From positions 1 through 64,000 of the forward strand of contig NZ_LYBM01000016.1 in assembly GCF_001707825.1 (NCBI RefSeq): a stretch of 64,000 nt of DNA, in the 5' to 3' direction. The notes beneath the pieces are model-generated. The model was not told the origin of the DNA and did no database searches. It saw only the letters and a list, made by a program, of their open reading frames with translations. A program made the position numbers and the translations under genes. Numbering within the stretch: the stretch's first letter is position 1; each line of letters starts with the position of its first letter. Positions 11,411 through 21,559 of this stretch are shown here, piece after piece. The stretch comes from Veronia pacifica (GTDB taxonomy: Bacteria > Pseudomonadota > Gammaproteobacteria > Enterobacterales > Vibrionaceae).

Positions 11411-11701
11411 ATGTCGATGTCGACTATTGAACTGGCACGTCATCTAGAACTTCTGGAAGAATCGCCAGAGAAAATGATGTTCGGAAAACTACTTACCGAA
11501 TTGAGTGGTATGAGTGAAGAGCGTGTTCAGAGCGCAGCGCGTCAGGTACCGGTAAGTGGTTTACGTGAATTGATTCATCAATTTAATAAAGTAATTGAAG
11601 AGCGCCGCTCAGAGCGGGTACAAGAATTGGCAGACTCAATGTCAAATGATGGTATTAGCGTAGAGGAATTACGCGAGTTTCTGACGCAAAGCCAGAATTA
11701 A
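11411..11701 (+). CDS. Small H-NS-like protein without the DNA-binding domain
   Basis: A 96-residue acidic, helical protein. The second half, FNKVIEERRSERVQEL followed by DGISVEELREFL, resembles the dimerisation region and linker of H-NS proteins (pattern V-x-E-R-R-x-E ... D-G-I-x-x-E-E-L). The C-terminal DNA-binding region with its TWxGxGRxP motif is absent: the protein stops about ten residues after that point. This would suit a protein that mixes with and antagonises H-NS, but this is inference. It stands alone between a terminator and a converging EamA gene. The upstream region is AT-rich (11321-11410). Low similarity leaves other coiled-coil families possible. Confidence 0.5.
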   Translation: MSMSTIELARHLELLEESPEKMMFGKLLTELSGMSEERVQSAARQVPVSGLRELIHQFNKVIEERRSERVQELADSMSNDGISVEELREFLTQSQN

Positions 11702-11856
11702 AATGTCCATATAATCCGAAGTAAAGCCGTGCGAGCTTAACGGGTAAGAATTGTTATTCATTAAGTGAACTGCTCAATATATTAATAGAGCAGGGAGAGA
11801 TTTCGACTCTACACTTTTTGTTACCATTTTTATTATTTAGCGGTCATATTGGTTAT

Positions 11857-12750
11857 TTACTCCGAAGAATGAGATTTCTTCTTTTTCCACTGCTGAATCA
11901 AAAGACCAGCAACAATCATTATTAAGCCCGCAAGCGTGCTTGGGTGAATTTGTTCGCCAATTATTTGATTAAGTAATATCAGTGAAATAAAAGGTGAAAT
12001 AAAAATAAGGTTACTGATACGGGCAGTGTTAGTAGCCTTTTTCATTGCTGTTAACCACAGAACGAAGGTTATACCCATTTCGAATAATCCTACATAACCT
12101 ACAGCTAACCAGCCTTGAAACGGAATACTTTGCCAGCTCGCAGTATAAAAACTGGCGGCAAAAGAAAAGGGAAGAGAAAGCAAAAAACCTAATAATAATC
12201 CTAAAACAGGATCGGCCTCATTTTTCGTATTAAGAATCCAATAGCCAGCCCAGAGCAACGTGGATAACAGTGCAAGCCCAACCCCTAAGGGGCTCTCAAA
12301 TTGCAGAGCCAGCAGATCTCCTTTTGTCGCAATCACCACAACACCTGCATAGCCAAGTGCGGCTGCCAGCCAGTCTTGTTTACTGATTTTCTGGCCCAAA
12401 AATACTGCCGCCATCATGGTCAGGGTGATCGCCCAACTGTAGTTAAGGGGCTGAGCCTGTGAAGCAGGCAGTAAATCGTAGGCTTTGAACAGCACCAGGT
12501 AATACACCAGTGGGTTAATGATACCCAGCAGGAGATAATAAAGTGGTCGTTGTCTGAAAGTGACAACGAGTTTAGACAGTGTTCCCTGGCACGCAGCGAC
12601 AACAGCTAGCGCAACACTGGATACCAGACTTGCTGCAGCCAGCATCTGGATGGGTGACATGTATTCAAGCGTAATTTTAAAGGCGGTAGCAACAGTTGAC
12701 CAAAGCAACACCGCAGCCAGTCCATAGCTAATTGCAAGGCGGTCGTTCAT
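11857..12750 (-). CDS. EamA/DMT-family transporter
   Basis: A 297-residue protein with ten hydrophobic helices made of two EamA repeats (about 5-140 and 150-285). Typical residues are AAVLLWSTVATAFK in helix 1 and LLSTLLWAGYWIL at the start of the second repeat; the protein ends with a basic cytosolic tail QQWKKKKSH. Family members export amino acids or other metabolites; no substrate can be assigned. It is a single gene facing the H-NS-like gene, divergent from rmuC. Confidence 0.87.
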   Translation of the reverse strand: MNDRLAISYGLAAVLLWSTVATAFKITLEYMSPIQMLAAASLVSSVALAVVAACQGTLSKLVVTFRQRPLYYLLLGIINPLVYYLVLFKAYDLLPASQAQPLNYSWAITLTMMAAVFLGQKISKQDWLAAALGYAGVVVIATKGDLLALQFESPLGVGLALLSTLLWAGYWILNTKNEADPVLGLLLGFLLSLPFSFAASFYTASWQSIPFQGWLAVGYVGLFEMGITFVLWLTAMKKATNTARISNLIFISPFISLILLNQIIGEQIHPSTLAGLIMIVAGLLIQQWKKKKSHSSE

Positions 12751-12879
12751 CAGTGTGACATTCTGAAATAAAGATACGCCAGTCTAAAGCATCGACACTC
12801 AATGCGAAAAGCTGGACATTTATCCAGTGTCTTATTAGCCTTCTCAAGATAAGACAAAAAGTGAGATAAAGGTTTCGGC

Positions 12880-14400
12880 ATGATGGCAGACGGCGTGACT
12901 CTGGAAACAGCTCTGGCAGTAACAGCAGGCGCAAGCAGCCTGTTCACCCTGATTTTATTCGGTATTTTTCATCGGTTGTCGATAAAGCAACAGAGGGAAC
13001 TCAGTCAGCAGCAACGAGAGGCCGACAACCAGCTTCATCAGGCTGCCACAGATCAGCTCACCCAGACAAACGCTGAGCTGCAACAGGAGCTTGACCAGCT
13101 GGATATCGAAAGGGACAGATTGACGGCAGAACTGAAAACTCAGTACGGACGGCTGGCGACAGCGGTTGAGAAACTTCGTCAACTCGAGGTCTTACGGGGT
13201 GAGAAACAGGACCTGACTGAACAACTTGATGTGATGAGAGATGAAAAAGTTAGCCTAGAGATTGCCCTTCGCGAGCAACAGACCCGCACAGAGCAACAAC
13301 TGGAAGCGGCCGAAGAAAAGATCAGCCTGTTAGAGGGCGCTGAAGAGAGGCTCCGAGTGCAATTTGAGAGCCTTGCCAACCAGGTATTTGATCATAAAAC
13401 CCGTACTGTCGATGAGCAAAACCGCCAGAGTCTTGAAACTTTGCTTGGGCCACTGAAAAGTCAGCTCGAAGGATTCCGTAAACAGGTAGGTGACAGTTTC
13501 GGTGAGCAGGCCAAAGAGCGACATACCCTTGTCCATGAAATTCGTAATTTGCAGAAGCTCAATGAGGATATGACCCGGGAAGCGGTCAATCTCACTCAGG
13601 CGTTAAAGGGTGATAACAAGCAACAGGGTAATTGGGGCGAGGTGATTCTTGCTCGGGTGTTGGAAGAGTCGGGCTTACGTGAAGGATACGAATATCAGAC
13701 TCAGGTTAGCCTTGAAAACGAGCAGGGTAAGCGTTTTCAGCCAGATGTTGTTGTTCGTTTGCCACAGGATAAAGACGTGGTGATTGACGCCAAAATGGTG
13801 CTGGTGGCGTATGAGCGTTATTACCACGCAGAAGATACCGCAGAACGGGATATGGCTCTGCGCGACCATATTGCCGCGATCCGAAGTCATATCCGGGGGC
13901 TGGGGCGCAAAGACTATCATCAGCTGCATGGCATCACATCGCTTGACTACGTACTGATGTTTATTCCGGTAGAGCCTGCATTTCAGATTGCGCTTGAAGC
14001 AGAACCATCGTTAATTCGTGAAGCCCTTGATCAGAACATTATGTTAGTGAGCCCCACGACGCTGCTGGTGGCACTTCGCACTATCAATAACCTCTGGCGC
14101 TACGAACATCAGAATCGCAACGCCAAAGAAATTGCAGACAAGGCTGCACGGCTTTACGACAAGGTGCGACTGTTCGTTGATGACATGGAAGGGCTTGGCG
14201 CAGCGTTGGACAAAGCGACAGACAACTACCAAGGGGCGCTGAATAAGCTGGCAACAGGCAGGGGGAATATATTGCGTCAGGCTGAGAGTTTTAAAGCGCT
14301 GGGGGTTGAGGTGAAAAGAGATATCAGCCCAGCCACACTAAGCCGGGATCCACACAGGGAAGATACTTCACTCAAAGTTCTTGATGGCTCAAAAGACTGA
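12880..14400 (+). CDS. rmuC: DNA recombination protein RmuC
   Basis: A 506-residue protein with an N-terminal membrane helix (about 15-30), a long glutamine/glutamate-rich coiled coil (about 35-230) and a nuclease-like domain with GNWGEVILARVLEESGL and VVIDAKMVLVAYERY, the family's PD-(D/E)XK-type core. E. coli RmuC limits inversions at short repeats. Two ATG codons at 12880 and 12883 are both possible starts. It precedes ubiE by 85 nt, the same order as in E. coli. Confidence 0.94.
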   Translation: MMADGVTLETALAVTAGASSLFTLILFGIFHRLSIKQQRELSQQQREADNQLHQAATDQLTQTNAELQQELDQLDIERDRLTAELKTQYGRLATAVEKLRQLEVLRGEKQDLTEQLDVMRDEKVSLEIALREQQTRTEQQLEAAEEKISLLEGAEERLRVQFESLANQVFDHKTRTVDEQNRQSLETLLGPLKSQLEGFRKQVGDSFGEQAKERHTLVHEIRNLQKLNEDMTREAVNLTQALKGDNKQQGNWGEVILARVLEESGLREGYEYQTQVSLENEQGKRFQPDVVVRLPQDKDVVIDAKMVLVAYERYYHAEDTAERDMALRDHIAAIRSHIRGLGRKDYHQLHGITSLDYVLMFIPVEPAFQIALEAEPSLIREALDQNIMLVSPTTLLVALRTINNLWRYEHQNRNAKEIADKAARLYDKVRLFVDDMEGLGAALDKATDNYQGALNKLATGRGNILRQAESFKALGVEVKRDISPATLSRDPHREDTSLKVLDGSKD

Positions 14401-14485
14401 CCCTTTGCCCTCACTCTATTCGGAACTGCTTTGAGCAACCCCGCTGTATCAAGTACACTTAGCAGCAAAGACTTAGGGGTTAAAA

Positions 14486-15265
14486 ATGACTGAATCGACA
14501 CAGGGCGTGAACCACGACGCAGACTCGGAAACCACTCATTTTGGGTTTCGGGACGTGGCTAGAGACGAAAAAGCAGGCATGGTAGCCAGTGTATTCCACT
14601 CTGTTGCAGCCAAATACGACATCATGAATGATGTGATGTCGATGGGTGTTCACCGGATCTGGAAACGCTTCACTATTGACTGCAGCGGTGTACGTCCGGG
14701 TCATAAAGTACTGGACCTTGCGGGTGGCACCGGTGACCTTACCGCAAGGTTTTCCCGTATTGTCGGCGATAAAGGACAGGTTGTCCTCGCTGATATCAAT
14801 AATTCCATGCTGAATGTGGGCCGCGATAAACTGCGAGACCTCGGTATCGTTGGCAACGTTAACTATGTTCAGGCTAACGCCGAAGAACTGCCGTTCCCGG
14901 ATGATTATTTTGACTGCATTACCATTGGCTTTGGCCTGAGAAACGTGACAGATAAAGATAAAGCACTCCGTTCTATGTACCGGGTGTTGAAGCCGGGCGG
15001 CCGCCTGCTGGTACTGGAGTTTTCCAAGCCTGTGATTGAACCTCTGTCGAAGGCGTATGACGCCTACTCGTTCCATATCTTACCGAAAATGGGCCAACTG
15101 ATTGCTGGAGACGCAGAAAGTTATCAGTATTTGGCAGAATCTATTCGTATGCATCCTGATCAGGAAACCCTGAAAGGTATGATGGAAAACGCGGGTTTCG
15201 AACAGACCAAATATTTCAATCTGACGGGCGGCATTGTTGCTCTCCATCGCGGATATAAGTTTTAG
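14486..15265 (+). CDS. ubiE: Ubiquinone/menaquinone C-methyltransferase UbiE
   Basis: A 259-residue SAM methyltransferase. Motif I is [15 protein letters not shown]; later come [10 protein letters not shown] and [15 protein letters not shown], almost identical to E. coli UbiE. It methylates the benzoquinol and naphthoquinol rings of ubiquinone and menaquinone precursors. The gene starts the ubiE-ubiJ-ubiB-tatABC series; an AGGGG lies before the ATG. Confidence 0.98.
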   Translation: MTESTQGVNHDADSETTHFGFRDVARDEKAGMVASVFHSVAAKYDIMNDVMSMGVHRIWKRFTIDCSGVRPGHKVLDLAGGTGDLTARFSRIVGDKGQVVLADINNSMLNVGRDKLRDLGIVGNVNYVQANAEELPFPDDYFDCITIGFGLRNVTDKDKALRSMYRVLKPGGRLLVLEFSKPVIEPLSKAYDAYSFHILPKMGQLIAGDAESYQYLAESIRMHPDQETLKGMMENAGFEQTKYFNLTGGIVALHRGYKF

Positions 15266-15274
15266 GACACAGAT

Positions 15275-15889
15275 ATGCCCCTGGATCCACTGGTTACAGC
15301 GGTTGTTGAAACCGGACTGAATACTCTCATTACTCAGGATGCCGATAGCCAGCGCCGCCTGCAACGGTTGAAGGGGAAGGTGCTGCGTGTGAGGTTGACA
15401 GATATCAATAAAACGCTGAATTTTGTATTCAGTCATCAGGTTGATGTGCTGGCATATTACGAGGGAGAGCCGGACTGTGAGCTGGCTTTACCTTTGACAA
15501 CTGCCCCTGAATTAAATGACAAATCAAACCTCACCCGGCTCATCAAAGAAGACAAACTCGAACTGGCTGGCGATATCGATGTTGCCCAGCAGTTTTCTGG
15601 TTTGCTGAGTGGACTCGATGTCGACCTTGCTGAGTGGTTATCGAAATACACAGGAGATGTTGTCGCTCATACACTGGTTAACGGTCTGAAAAAAAGTGTT
15701 GGCAGAATTCGCAGCAAAGCTAAGCAAAAACAGGCCTATATCGCTGATATTGTTGTCGAGGAATGGCGTCTCGCCCCGGGAGCGCTGGAGATCACGCATT
15801 TTTCTGACCAGGTGGATGATGTACGTTCACAGGCGTCAAGACTGGAAGCGAGACTCAACTCATTAATAGATGCGGTGGATACACTATGA
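15275..15889 (+). CDS. ubiJ: Ubiquinone biosynthesis accessory factor UbiJ
   Basis: A 204-residue protein with an SCP2-like lipid-binding domain in the first half ([26 protein letters not shown]) and a C-terminal helical tail. UbiJ binds ubiquinone intermediates and organises the soluble Ubi complex together with UbiK. It lies 9 nt after ubiE and overlaps ubiB by four bases, so the three are probably one transcript. Confidence 0.93.
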   Translation: MPLDPLVTAVVETGLNTLITQDADSQRRLQRLKGKVLRVRLTDINKTLNFVFSHQVDVLAYYEGEPDCELALPLTTAPELNDKSNLTRLIKEDKLELAGDIDVAQQFSGLLSGLDVDLAEWLSKYTGDVVAHTLVNGLKKSVGRIRSKAKQKQAYIADIVVEEWRLAPGALEITHFSDQVDDVRSQASRLEARLNSLIDAVDTL

Positions 15890-17520
15890 GACTGAATGAG
15901 ATCCGCCGTCTTTATAAAATTATTCGGGTTCACCTCGAGTACGGGCTTGATGAGCTGGTACCGGATAACTCACTGACCCGCTGGCCACACTTTTTACGTC
16001 GTGGTCTTTTTTGGCTTAAAAACAAGCACAGCGACAAGGAAGAGGGAGACCGACTTCGGCTTGCTCTTCAAGAACTTGGCCCTGTCTGGATCAAGTTTGG
16101 TCAGATGCTATCGACCCGGCGTGATTTGTTTCCTGACGATATTGCTGACCAACTTGCGTTGTTGCAGGATCAGGTTATGCCTTTTGACAGCAAACTGGCT
16201 AAAGAAGAAATCGAAAAAGCCTTGGGCGGTCCGGTAGAAACCTGGTTTGATGACTTTGAGATGACGCCGTTGGCATCGGCCTCTATTGCTCAGGTACATG
16301 TTGCGAGACTGCGTGAGAACGGACGCGAGGTGGTACTTAAGGTGATCAGGCCGGACATACTGCCTGTGATTCAATCAGATATTAAGCTGATGTACCGAAT
16401 GGCCGGGATTCTGTCTCGCTTCTTGCCTGTGGCTCGCCGCCTTAGACCTGTTGAGGTGGTTCATGAGTACGAAAAAACGCTGATTAATGAGCTGGATTTG
16501 CTACGCGAGGCGGCGAACGCGATTCAAATGCGGCGTAATTTTGACAACAACCCCATCTTATATGTCCCTGAAGTGTTCAGTGATTTCAGCCATAAAAATC
16601 TGATGGTCTCTGAGCGTATTTACGGCATTGGCGTGTCTGACATCGATACCCTGACTAAACGAGACACCAACCTCAAATTGCTCGCTGAGCGCGGGGTTGA
16701 GATCTTCTTTTCTCAGGTGTTCCGTGACAGTTTCTTTCATGCGGATATGCATCCGGGAAACCTCTTTGTGTCTTATGACAACCCGGACGATCCGACATGG
16801 ATTGGTCTTGACTGCGGCATTGTTGGCACCCTCAACCGAGAAGACAAGAGGTATTTGGCTGAAAACCTTCTGGCCTTCTTCAATCGCGACTATCGCAAAG
16901 TTGCAGAGCTGCATGTCGACTCTGGGTGGGTACCTGCGGATACCAACGTTGATGAGTTTGAATTTGCCATTCGTACCGTTTGCGAGCCAATTTTTGAGAA
17001 GCCGCTAGGTGAGATCTCATTTGGTCATGTACTTGTCAATCTCTTCTCGACGGCACGCCAATTCGATATGGAAGTGCAGCCGCAACTGGTATTACTGGAA
17101 AAAACCTTGTTGTATGTCGAGGGGTTGGGGCGTCAACTGTATCCTCAGCTCAATCTCTGGGAAACTGCCAAGCCGTTTCTAGAAGATTGGATGTCCAGAC
17201 AGGTTGGACCCAAAGCGGTATTGAACGCGATCAAGGAAAAGGCGCCTTTTTGGGCAGAGACCTTACCTGAGTTACCCGAGCTGGTTTATGATAGCCTGCG
17301 TCAGGGGAAAGCCGTCAGTCAACGAATGGACGAGATGTACGGCGCTTTTCTTGAAGGGCAAAGACAACAAAATCGGGTTCGTTTTCTGCTTGGTATTGGT
17401 GCCAGTTTACTGATCACCTCGGCAATACTCTTTACACATCAGATAGAGACATTACCTGAAATAACCTGCGTCACGGCTTTGGGAAGCTGGTTATTTGCAT
17501 GGCGGGCAGCGAACAAATAA
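15886..17520 (+). CDS. ubiB: UbiB, atypical kinase/ATPase of ubiquinone synthesis
   Basis: A 544-residue member of the ABC1/ADCK family. The family KxGQ motif occurs in [15 protein letters not shown], followed by the Ala-rich nucleotide loop ASASIAQVH. The catalytic region HADMHPGN and GLDCGIVG is present. Two C-terminal hydrophobic segments (about 498-540) anchor it in the inner membrane. UbiB supports access of the isoprenoid precursor to the Ubi complex. It overlaps ubiJ and is followed 85 nt later by tatA. Confidence 0.97.
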   Translation: MRLNEIRRLYKIIRVHLEYGLDELVPDNSLTRWPHFLRRGLFWLKNKHSDKEEGDRLRLALQELGPVWIKFGQMLSTRRDLFPDDIADQLALLQDQVMPFDSKLAKEEIEKALGGPVETWFDDFEMTPLASASIAQVHVARLRENGREVVLKVIRPDILPVIQSDIKLMYRMAGILSRFLPVARRLRPVEVVHEYEKTLINELDLLREAANAIQMRRNFDNNPILYVPEVFSDFSHKNLMVSERIYGIGVSDIDTLTKRDTNLKLLAERGVEIFFSQVFRDSFFHADMHPGNLFVSYDNPDDPTWIGLDCGIVGTLNREDKRYLAENLLAFFNRDYRKVAELHVDSGWVPADTNVDEFEFAIRTVCEPIFEKPLGEISFGHVLVNLFSTARQFDMEVQPQLVLLEKTLLYVEGLGRQLYPQLNLWETAKPFLEDWMSRQVGPKAVLNAIKEKAPFWAETLPELPELVYDSLRQGKAVSQRMDEMYGAFLEGQRQQNRVRFLLGIGASLLITSAILFTHQIETLPEITCVTALGSWLFAWRAANK

Positions 17521-17605
17521 GCTGTACTTAATATGTACGCTTCTTCGATAAGCGAAAAAGCGTTAATGGACAAATTTATATTTCCTTTACAGAGGTAGAT
17601 CAATC

Positions 17606-17848
17606 ATGGGTGGTATTAGTATTTGGCAACTTCTGATCATTGCAGCAATCGTCGTGCTGTTATTCGGAACAAAAAAACTGCGCAACATAGGTGGTGATTT
17701 GGGTTCTGCCATCAAGGGGTTTAAAAAAGCCATGAATGATGATGAGAACAAAGGGAAGGATGCAGACTTCGTCCAAAATAAGTTGGAAGAAAAAGATTCA
17801 GCAGCCCCAACGTCTAGCAGCGATTCAAAAAACAAAGAGCAGGTTTAA
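17606..17848 (+). CDS. tatA: Sec-independent translocase subunit TatA
   Basis: An 80-residue protein with a short N-terminal membrane helix [19 protein letters not shown] and the amphipathic hinge [23 protein letters not shown], followed by a polar tail. TatA oligomers form the pore of the twin-arginine pathway. The ATG at 17606 follows AGAGG. It overlaps nothing but leaves only three bases to tatB. Confidence 0.97.
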   Translation: MGGISIWQLLIIAAIVVLLFGTKKLRNIGGDLGSAIKGFKKAMNDDENKGKDADFVQNKLEEKDSAAPTSSSDSKNKEQV

Positions 17849-17851
17849 TCC

Positions 17852-18193
17852 GTGTTTGATATCGGCTTTTGGGAACTTGTACTGATCTCAGTCGTGGGTC
17901 TTGTGGTACTCGGACCGGAGCGTTTACCAGTGGCAATTCGCAATGTTGCCAGAATGGTTGGCACCGTTCGTCGTATGGCAGGCTCAGTGAAAGACGAGCT
18001 GGAACAAGAGCTGAAGATCAAAGAGTTGCAGGACAATCTGAAAAAGGCTGAAAATATGGGGATGCAAAATATAGCGCCAGAGCTTCAAAAGTCGGTCGAT
18101 GAGCTGAAGCAAGCGGCCGAAGATGTTAAGCGTCCCTATCAATCCGATGCCAAAAGCGAGAATCCTCAGTCTCAGTCAACCAAGGAGCAATAG
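17852..18193 (+). CDS. tatB: Sec-independent translocase subunit TatB
   Basis: A 113-residue protein starting with GTG and the TatB signature [25 protein letters not shown], then a long amphipathic helix and polar tail. With TatC it forms the receptor for twin-arginine signal peptides. It is three bases behind tatA. The tail is shorter than in E. coli (171 residues), which is normal for this family's variable end. Confidence 0.96.
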   Translation: MFDIGFWELVLISVVGLVVLGPERLPVAIRNVARMVGTVRRMAGSVKDELEQELKIKELQDNLKKAENMGMQNIAPELQKSVDELKQAAEDVKRPYQSDAKSENPQSQSTKEQ

Positions 18194-18225
18194 CCGCCCG
18201 CGACGGTTTATGTTGTTGAGTACCT

Positions 18226-18981
18226 ATGTCATCTGTTGAAGATACCCAATCTCTTGTCGGCCACCTGATGGAGCTGCGTGATCGTTTATTGCGCTCATTG
18301 CTTTCGGTCTTGGCGGTTTTTCTTTGTCTGGTTTATTTTGCCAACGATATTTACTCCTTTGTCGCGTCACCATTGATCGATAAATTGCCGCAAGGGGCAA
18401 CAATGATTGCGACTGATGTGGCCACGCCATTCTTTACGCCGATCAAATTGACGCTGGTGGTGTCTGTGTTTATCGCCGTGCCCATGATCTTGTATCAAAT
18501 CTGGGCTTTTGTCGCGCCCGGGCTCTACAAGCATGAGCGACGTTTGGTGATGCCCCTGTTGTTTTCCAGCTCATTGCTCTTTTACGCAGGCGTGTCATTC
18601 GCTTACTTTGTCGTTTTTCCATTAGTCTTCGGCTTTTTTACCGCCATTGCCCCAGAGGGTGTTCAGGTATCACCTGACATTGCCAGTTACCTTGATTTTA
18701 TTCTGGCATTGTTTATGGCTTTTGGTTTTGCCTTCGAGATCCCTATCGCCATTATTCTTTTGGTATGGGGTGGTGTGGTTGAACCTGCTGATTTGTCAAA
18801 GAAGCGCCCTTACATTGTGGTTGCGGCGTTTATTGCAGGCATGCTGCTGACGCCTCCTGACATTATCTCTCAGACATTGCTGGCCATTCCTATGTGTTTG
18901 CTGTTTGAGGTGGGTTTGTTCTTTTCCCGTTTTTATCGACCTCGTCATGAAACGGATGGTGAAGAAACCAGCCAAAATTAA
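18226..18981 (+). CDS. tatC: Sec-independent translocase subunit TatC
   Basis: A 251-residue inner-membrane protein with six hydrophobic segments and the typical opening [13 protein letters not shown], plus [17 protein letters not shown] and the FAFEIPI sequence in the later part. TatC recognises the twin-arginine signal. It ends tatABC and is followed by a terminator. Confidence 0.97.
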   Translation: MSSVEDTQSLVGHLMELRDRLLRSLLSVLAVFLCLVYFANDIYSFVASPLIDKLPQGATMIATDVATPFFTPIKLTLVVSVFIAVPMILYQIWAFVAPGLYKHERRLVMPLLFSSSLLFYAGVSFAYFVVFPLVFGFFTAIAPEGVQVSPDIASYLDFILALFMAFGFAFEIPIAIILLVWGGVVEPADLSKKRPYIVVAAFIAGMLLTPPDIISQTLLAIPMCLLFEVGLFFSRFYRPRHETDGEETSQN

Positions 18982-18988
18982 GAATCAC

Positions 18989-19023
18989 AGAAAGGCCAGT
19001 GTTACACTGGCCTTTCTGTTTTT
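18989..19023 (+). terminator. Rho-independent terminator after tatC
   Basis: AGAAAGGCCAGT / ACTGGCCTTTCT with a GTTAC loop is followed by GTTTTT. The tatD ribosome site begins only some ten bases later, so tatD may be reached by read-through. Confidence 0.85.
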
Positions 19024-19047
19024 AGACCTGACAAAAGGGACAAGTCT

Positions 19048-19827
19048 TTGATTGATATCGGTGTGAACCTTACCAGCAGTCAGTTTGATGCCGACAGGCA
19101 TCGTGTTGTTGAGCGGGCAAAAGAGGCAGGAGTGTCAGCCATGGTGCTGACGGGGACAGATCTCGACTCCAGTGTGGCCGCTCTCTCGCTTGCCCGCCAG
19201 TACCCCGGCTATTGCTACTCGACAGCAGGGGTACACCCTCACGATGCCAAAACAGTTGATGATCTATCCCTGCCTGTAATTCGGGAACTGGCACAGCATG
19301 ACGAAGTGGTTGCTATTGGTGAATGTGGGCTGGATTTTAACCGTGACTTTTCACCAAGACAGCAGCAAGAGGCCGTGTTTGAAGCCCAGTTATCGCTGGC
19401 GGCTGAATTAAACCTGCCAGTGTTTATGCACTGTCGTGATGCGCATGAAAGGTTCAGCGATATTTTCCGTCCCTGGCAGGATAAGTTGCCGGGAGCGGTA
19501 CTTCACTGTTTCACTGGCAACGAAGACGAGCTGAACGCTTGCCTTGATATGGGGATGTCGATAGGTATTACTGGCTGGGTATGTGATGAGCGCCGAGGGG
19601 CCGATCTTAAGGCTCTGGTGAGTAAAATACCCGCAGACCGACTGATGATTGAAACGGATGCACCCTATCTCATTCCCCGTGATTTAAAGCCGAAGCCTAA
19701 AACCCGTCGTAATGAACCTTGTAATTTACCTCACATTGCTGATCGAATCGCCCAGTGTCGAGACGAGAAGTATGAGGATTTGATCACATTCAGCGGTGAA
19801 AACAGCCGTCGATTTTTCGCAATTTAA
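19048..19827 (+). CDS. tatD: TatD-family metal-dependent DNase
   Basis: A 259-residue TIM-barrel hydrolase. Metal-site motifs are [12 protein letters not shown] at the start (family usually HxH; here the usual TatD DxG form), [30 protein letters not shown] and [11 protein letters not shown]. TatD is an exonuclease reported to act in DNA repair and is not needed for secretion. The start is TTG at 19048, with AAAGGGA upstream; no better start exists. Confidence 0.94.
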   Translation: MIDIGVNLTSSQFDADRHRVVERAKEAGVSAMVLTGTDLDSSVAALSLARQYPGYCYSTAGVHPHDAKTVDDLSLPVIRELAQHDEVVAIGECGLDFNRDFSPRQQQEAVFEAQLSLAAELNLPVFMHCRDAHERFSDIFRPWQDKLPGAVLHCFTGNEDELNACLDMGMSIGITGWVCDERRGADLKALVSKIPADRLMIETDAPYLIPRDLKPKPKTRRNEPCNLPHIADRIAQCRDEKYEDLITFSGENSRRFFAI

Positions 19828-19851
19828 TCTCTATCATTCTTGAGGTTATAG

Positions 19852-20915
<1,064 letters not shown>

Positions 20916-20936
20916 ATTCGGCGATTGATGAAGAAG

Positions 20937-20960
20937 ACGCCTGCATTGCAGGCGTTTTTT
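20937..20960 (+). terminator. Rho-independent terminator after hemB
   Basis: ACGCCTGC / GCAGGCGT with an ATT loop and six T. Its end overlaps the last codon of the converging asnC. Confidence 0.88.
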
Positions 20961-21420
20961 ACGGCTGTACGTTACGTTTTATTGGATTTTGCAGGGAGAT
21001 CAGGGTCTCAGTGGATTGCACTTCTTTGATAGCCTGCAGTTTATCGATCAGTACGTATTGCAGTTCCTCAATAGAGCGACACATCAGTTTGACGAAAATA
21101 TTGTATGCGCCCGTGGTGTAATACGCCTCTACCACTTCGTCCAGTTGTTCCAGCTTTTCCAGTGCCGAGTGGTAGTCTCTGGCCGCATAAAGATTAATAC
21201 CGATAAAGCAGCAGACGTCATAGCCCAGTGCTTTGGTATTAACCAGCACCTCTGTCCCCGTGATGATACCGGCCGATTTCATCTTTTCGACCCTAACATG
21301 CACAGTGGCTGGGCTGACAGAGAAGCGTTTGGCAAGTTCAGCATAGGTGATACGTGCATCGTTCATCAGTATGTGCAGGATCTGTCTGTCGAGCTCATCC
21401 AGCTTGGTTATGTCGTTCAT
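20959..21420 (-). CDS. asnC: AsnC, Lrp-family transcriptional regulator
   Basis: A 153-residue regulator with an N-terminal helix-turn-helix (YAELAKRFSVSPATVHVRVEKM) and a C-terminal RAM ligand-binding domain (YDVCCFIGINL ... EAYYTTGAYNIFVKLMCRSI). It is close to E. coli AsnC along its whole length, including the end STETLISLQNPI. E. coli AsnC binds asparagine and controls asnA; no asnA lies beside it here. Start ATG at 21420 has an AGGACAGGT upstream. Confidence 0.92.
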   Translation of the reverse strand: MNDITKLDELDRQILHILMNDARITYAELAKRFSVSPATVHVRVEKMKSAGIITGTEVLVNTKALGYDVCCFIGINLYAARDYHSALEKLEQLDEVVEAYYTTGAYNIFVKLMCRSIEELQYVLIDKLQAIKEVQSTETLISLQNPIKRNVQP

Positions 21421-21559
21421 ACCTGTCCTTTTTGGGAACCATGATACAGCCCGATTAACAGTTTTGACTCAGGCAAGGTTATCAGTGATAAATCTGCTGA
21501 TATGATAACTTTTTGTACAAAAAATCAAATATTAAGCAGTCGGAAGAAGGCAAGGCGAT

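Noticed and set aside
7000-13000. Genomic island containing the efflux, LysR and H-NS-like genes
   Set aside because: No integrase, tRNA-flanked repeats or clear composition change; treated as ordinary variable genes.
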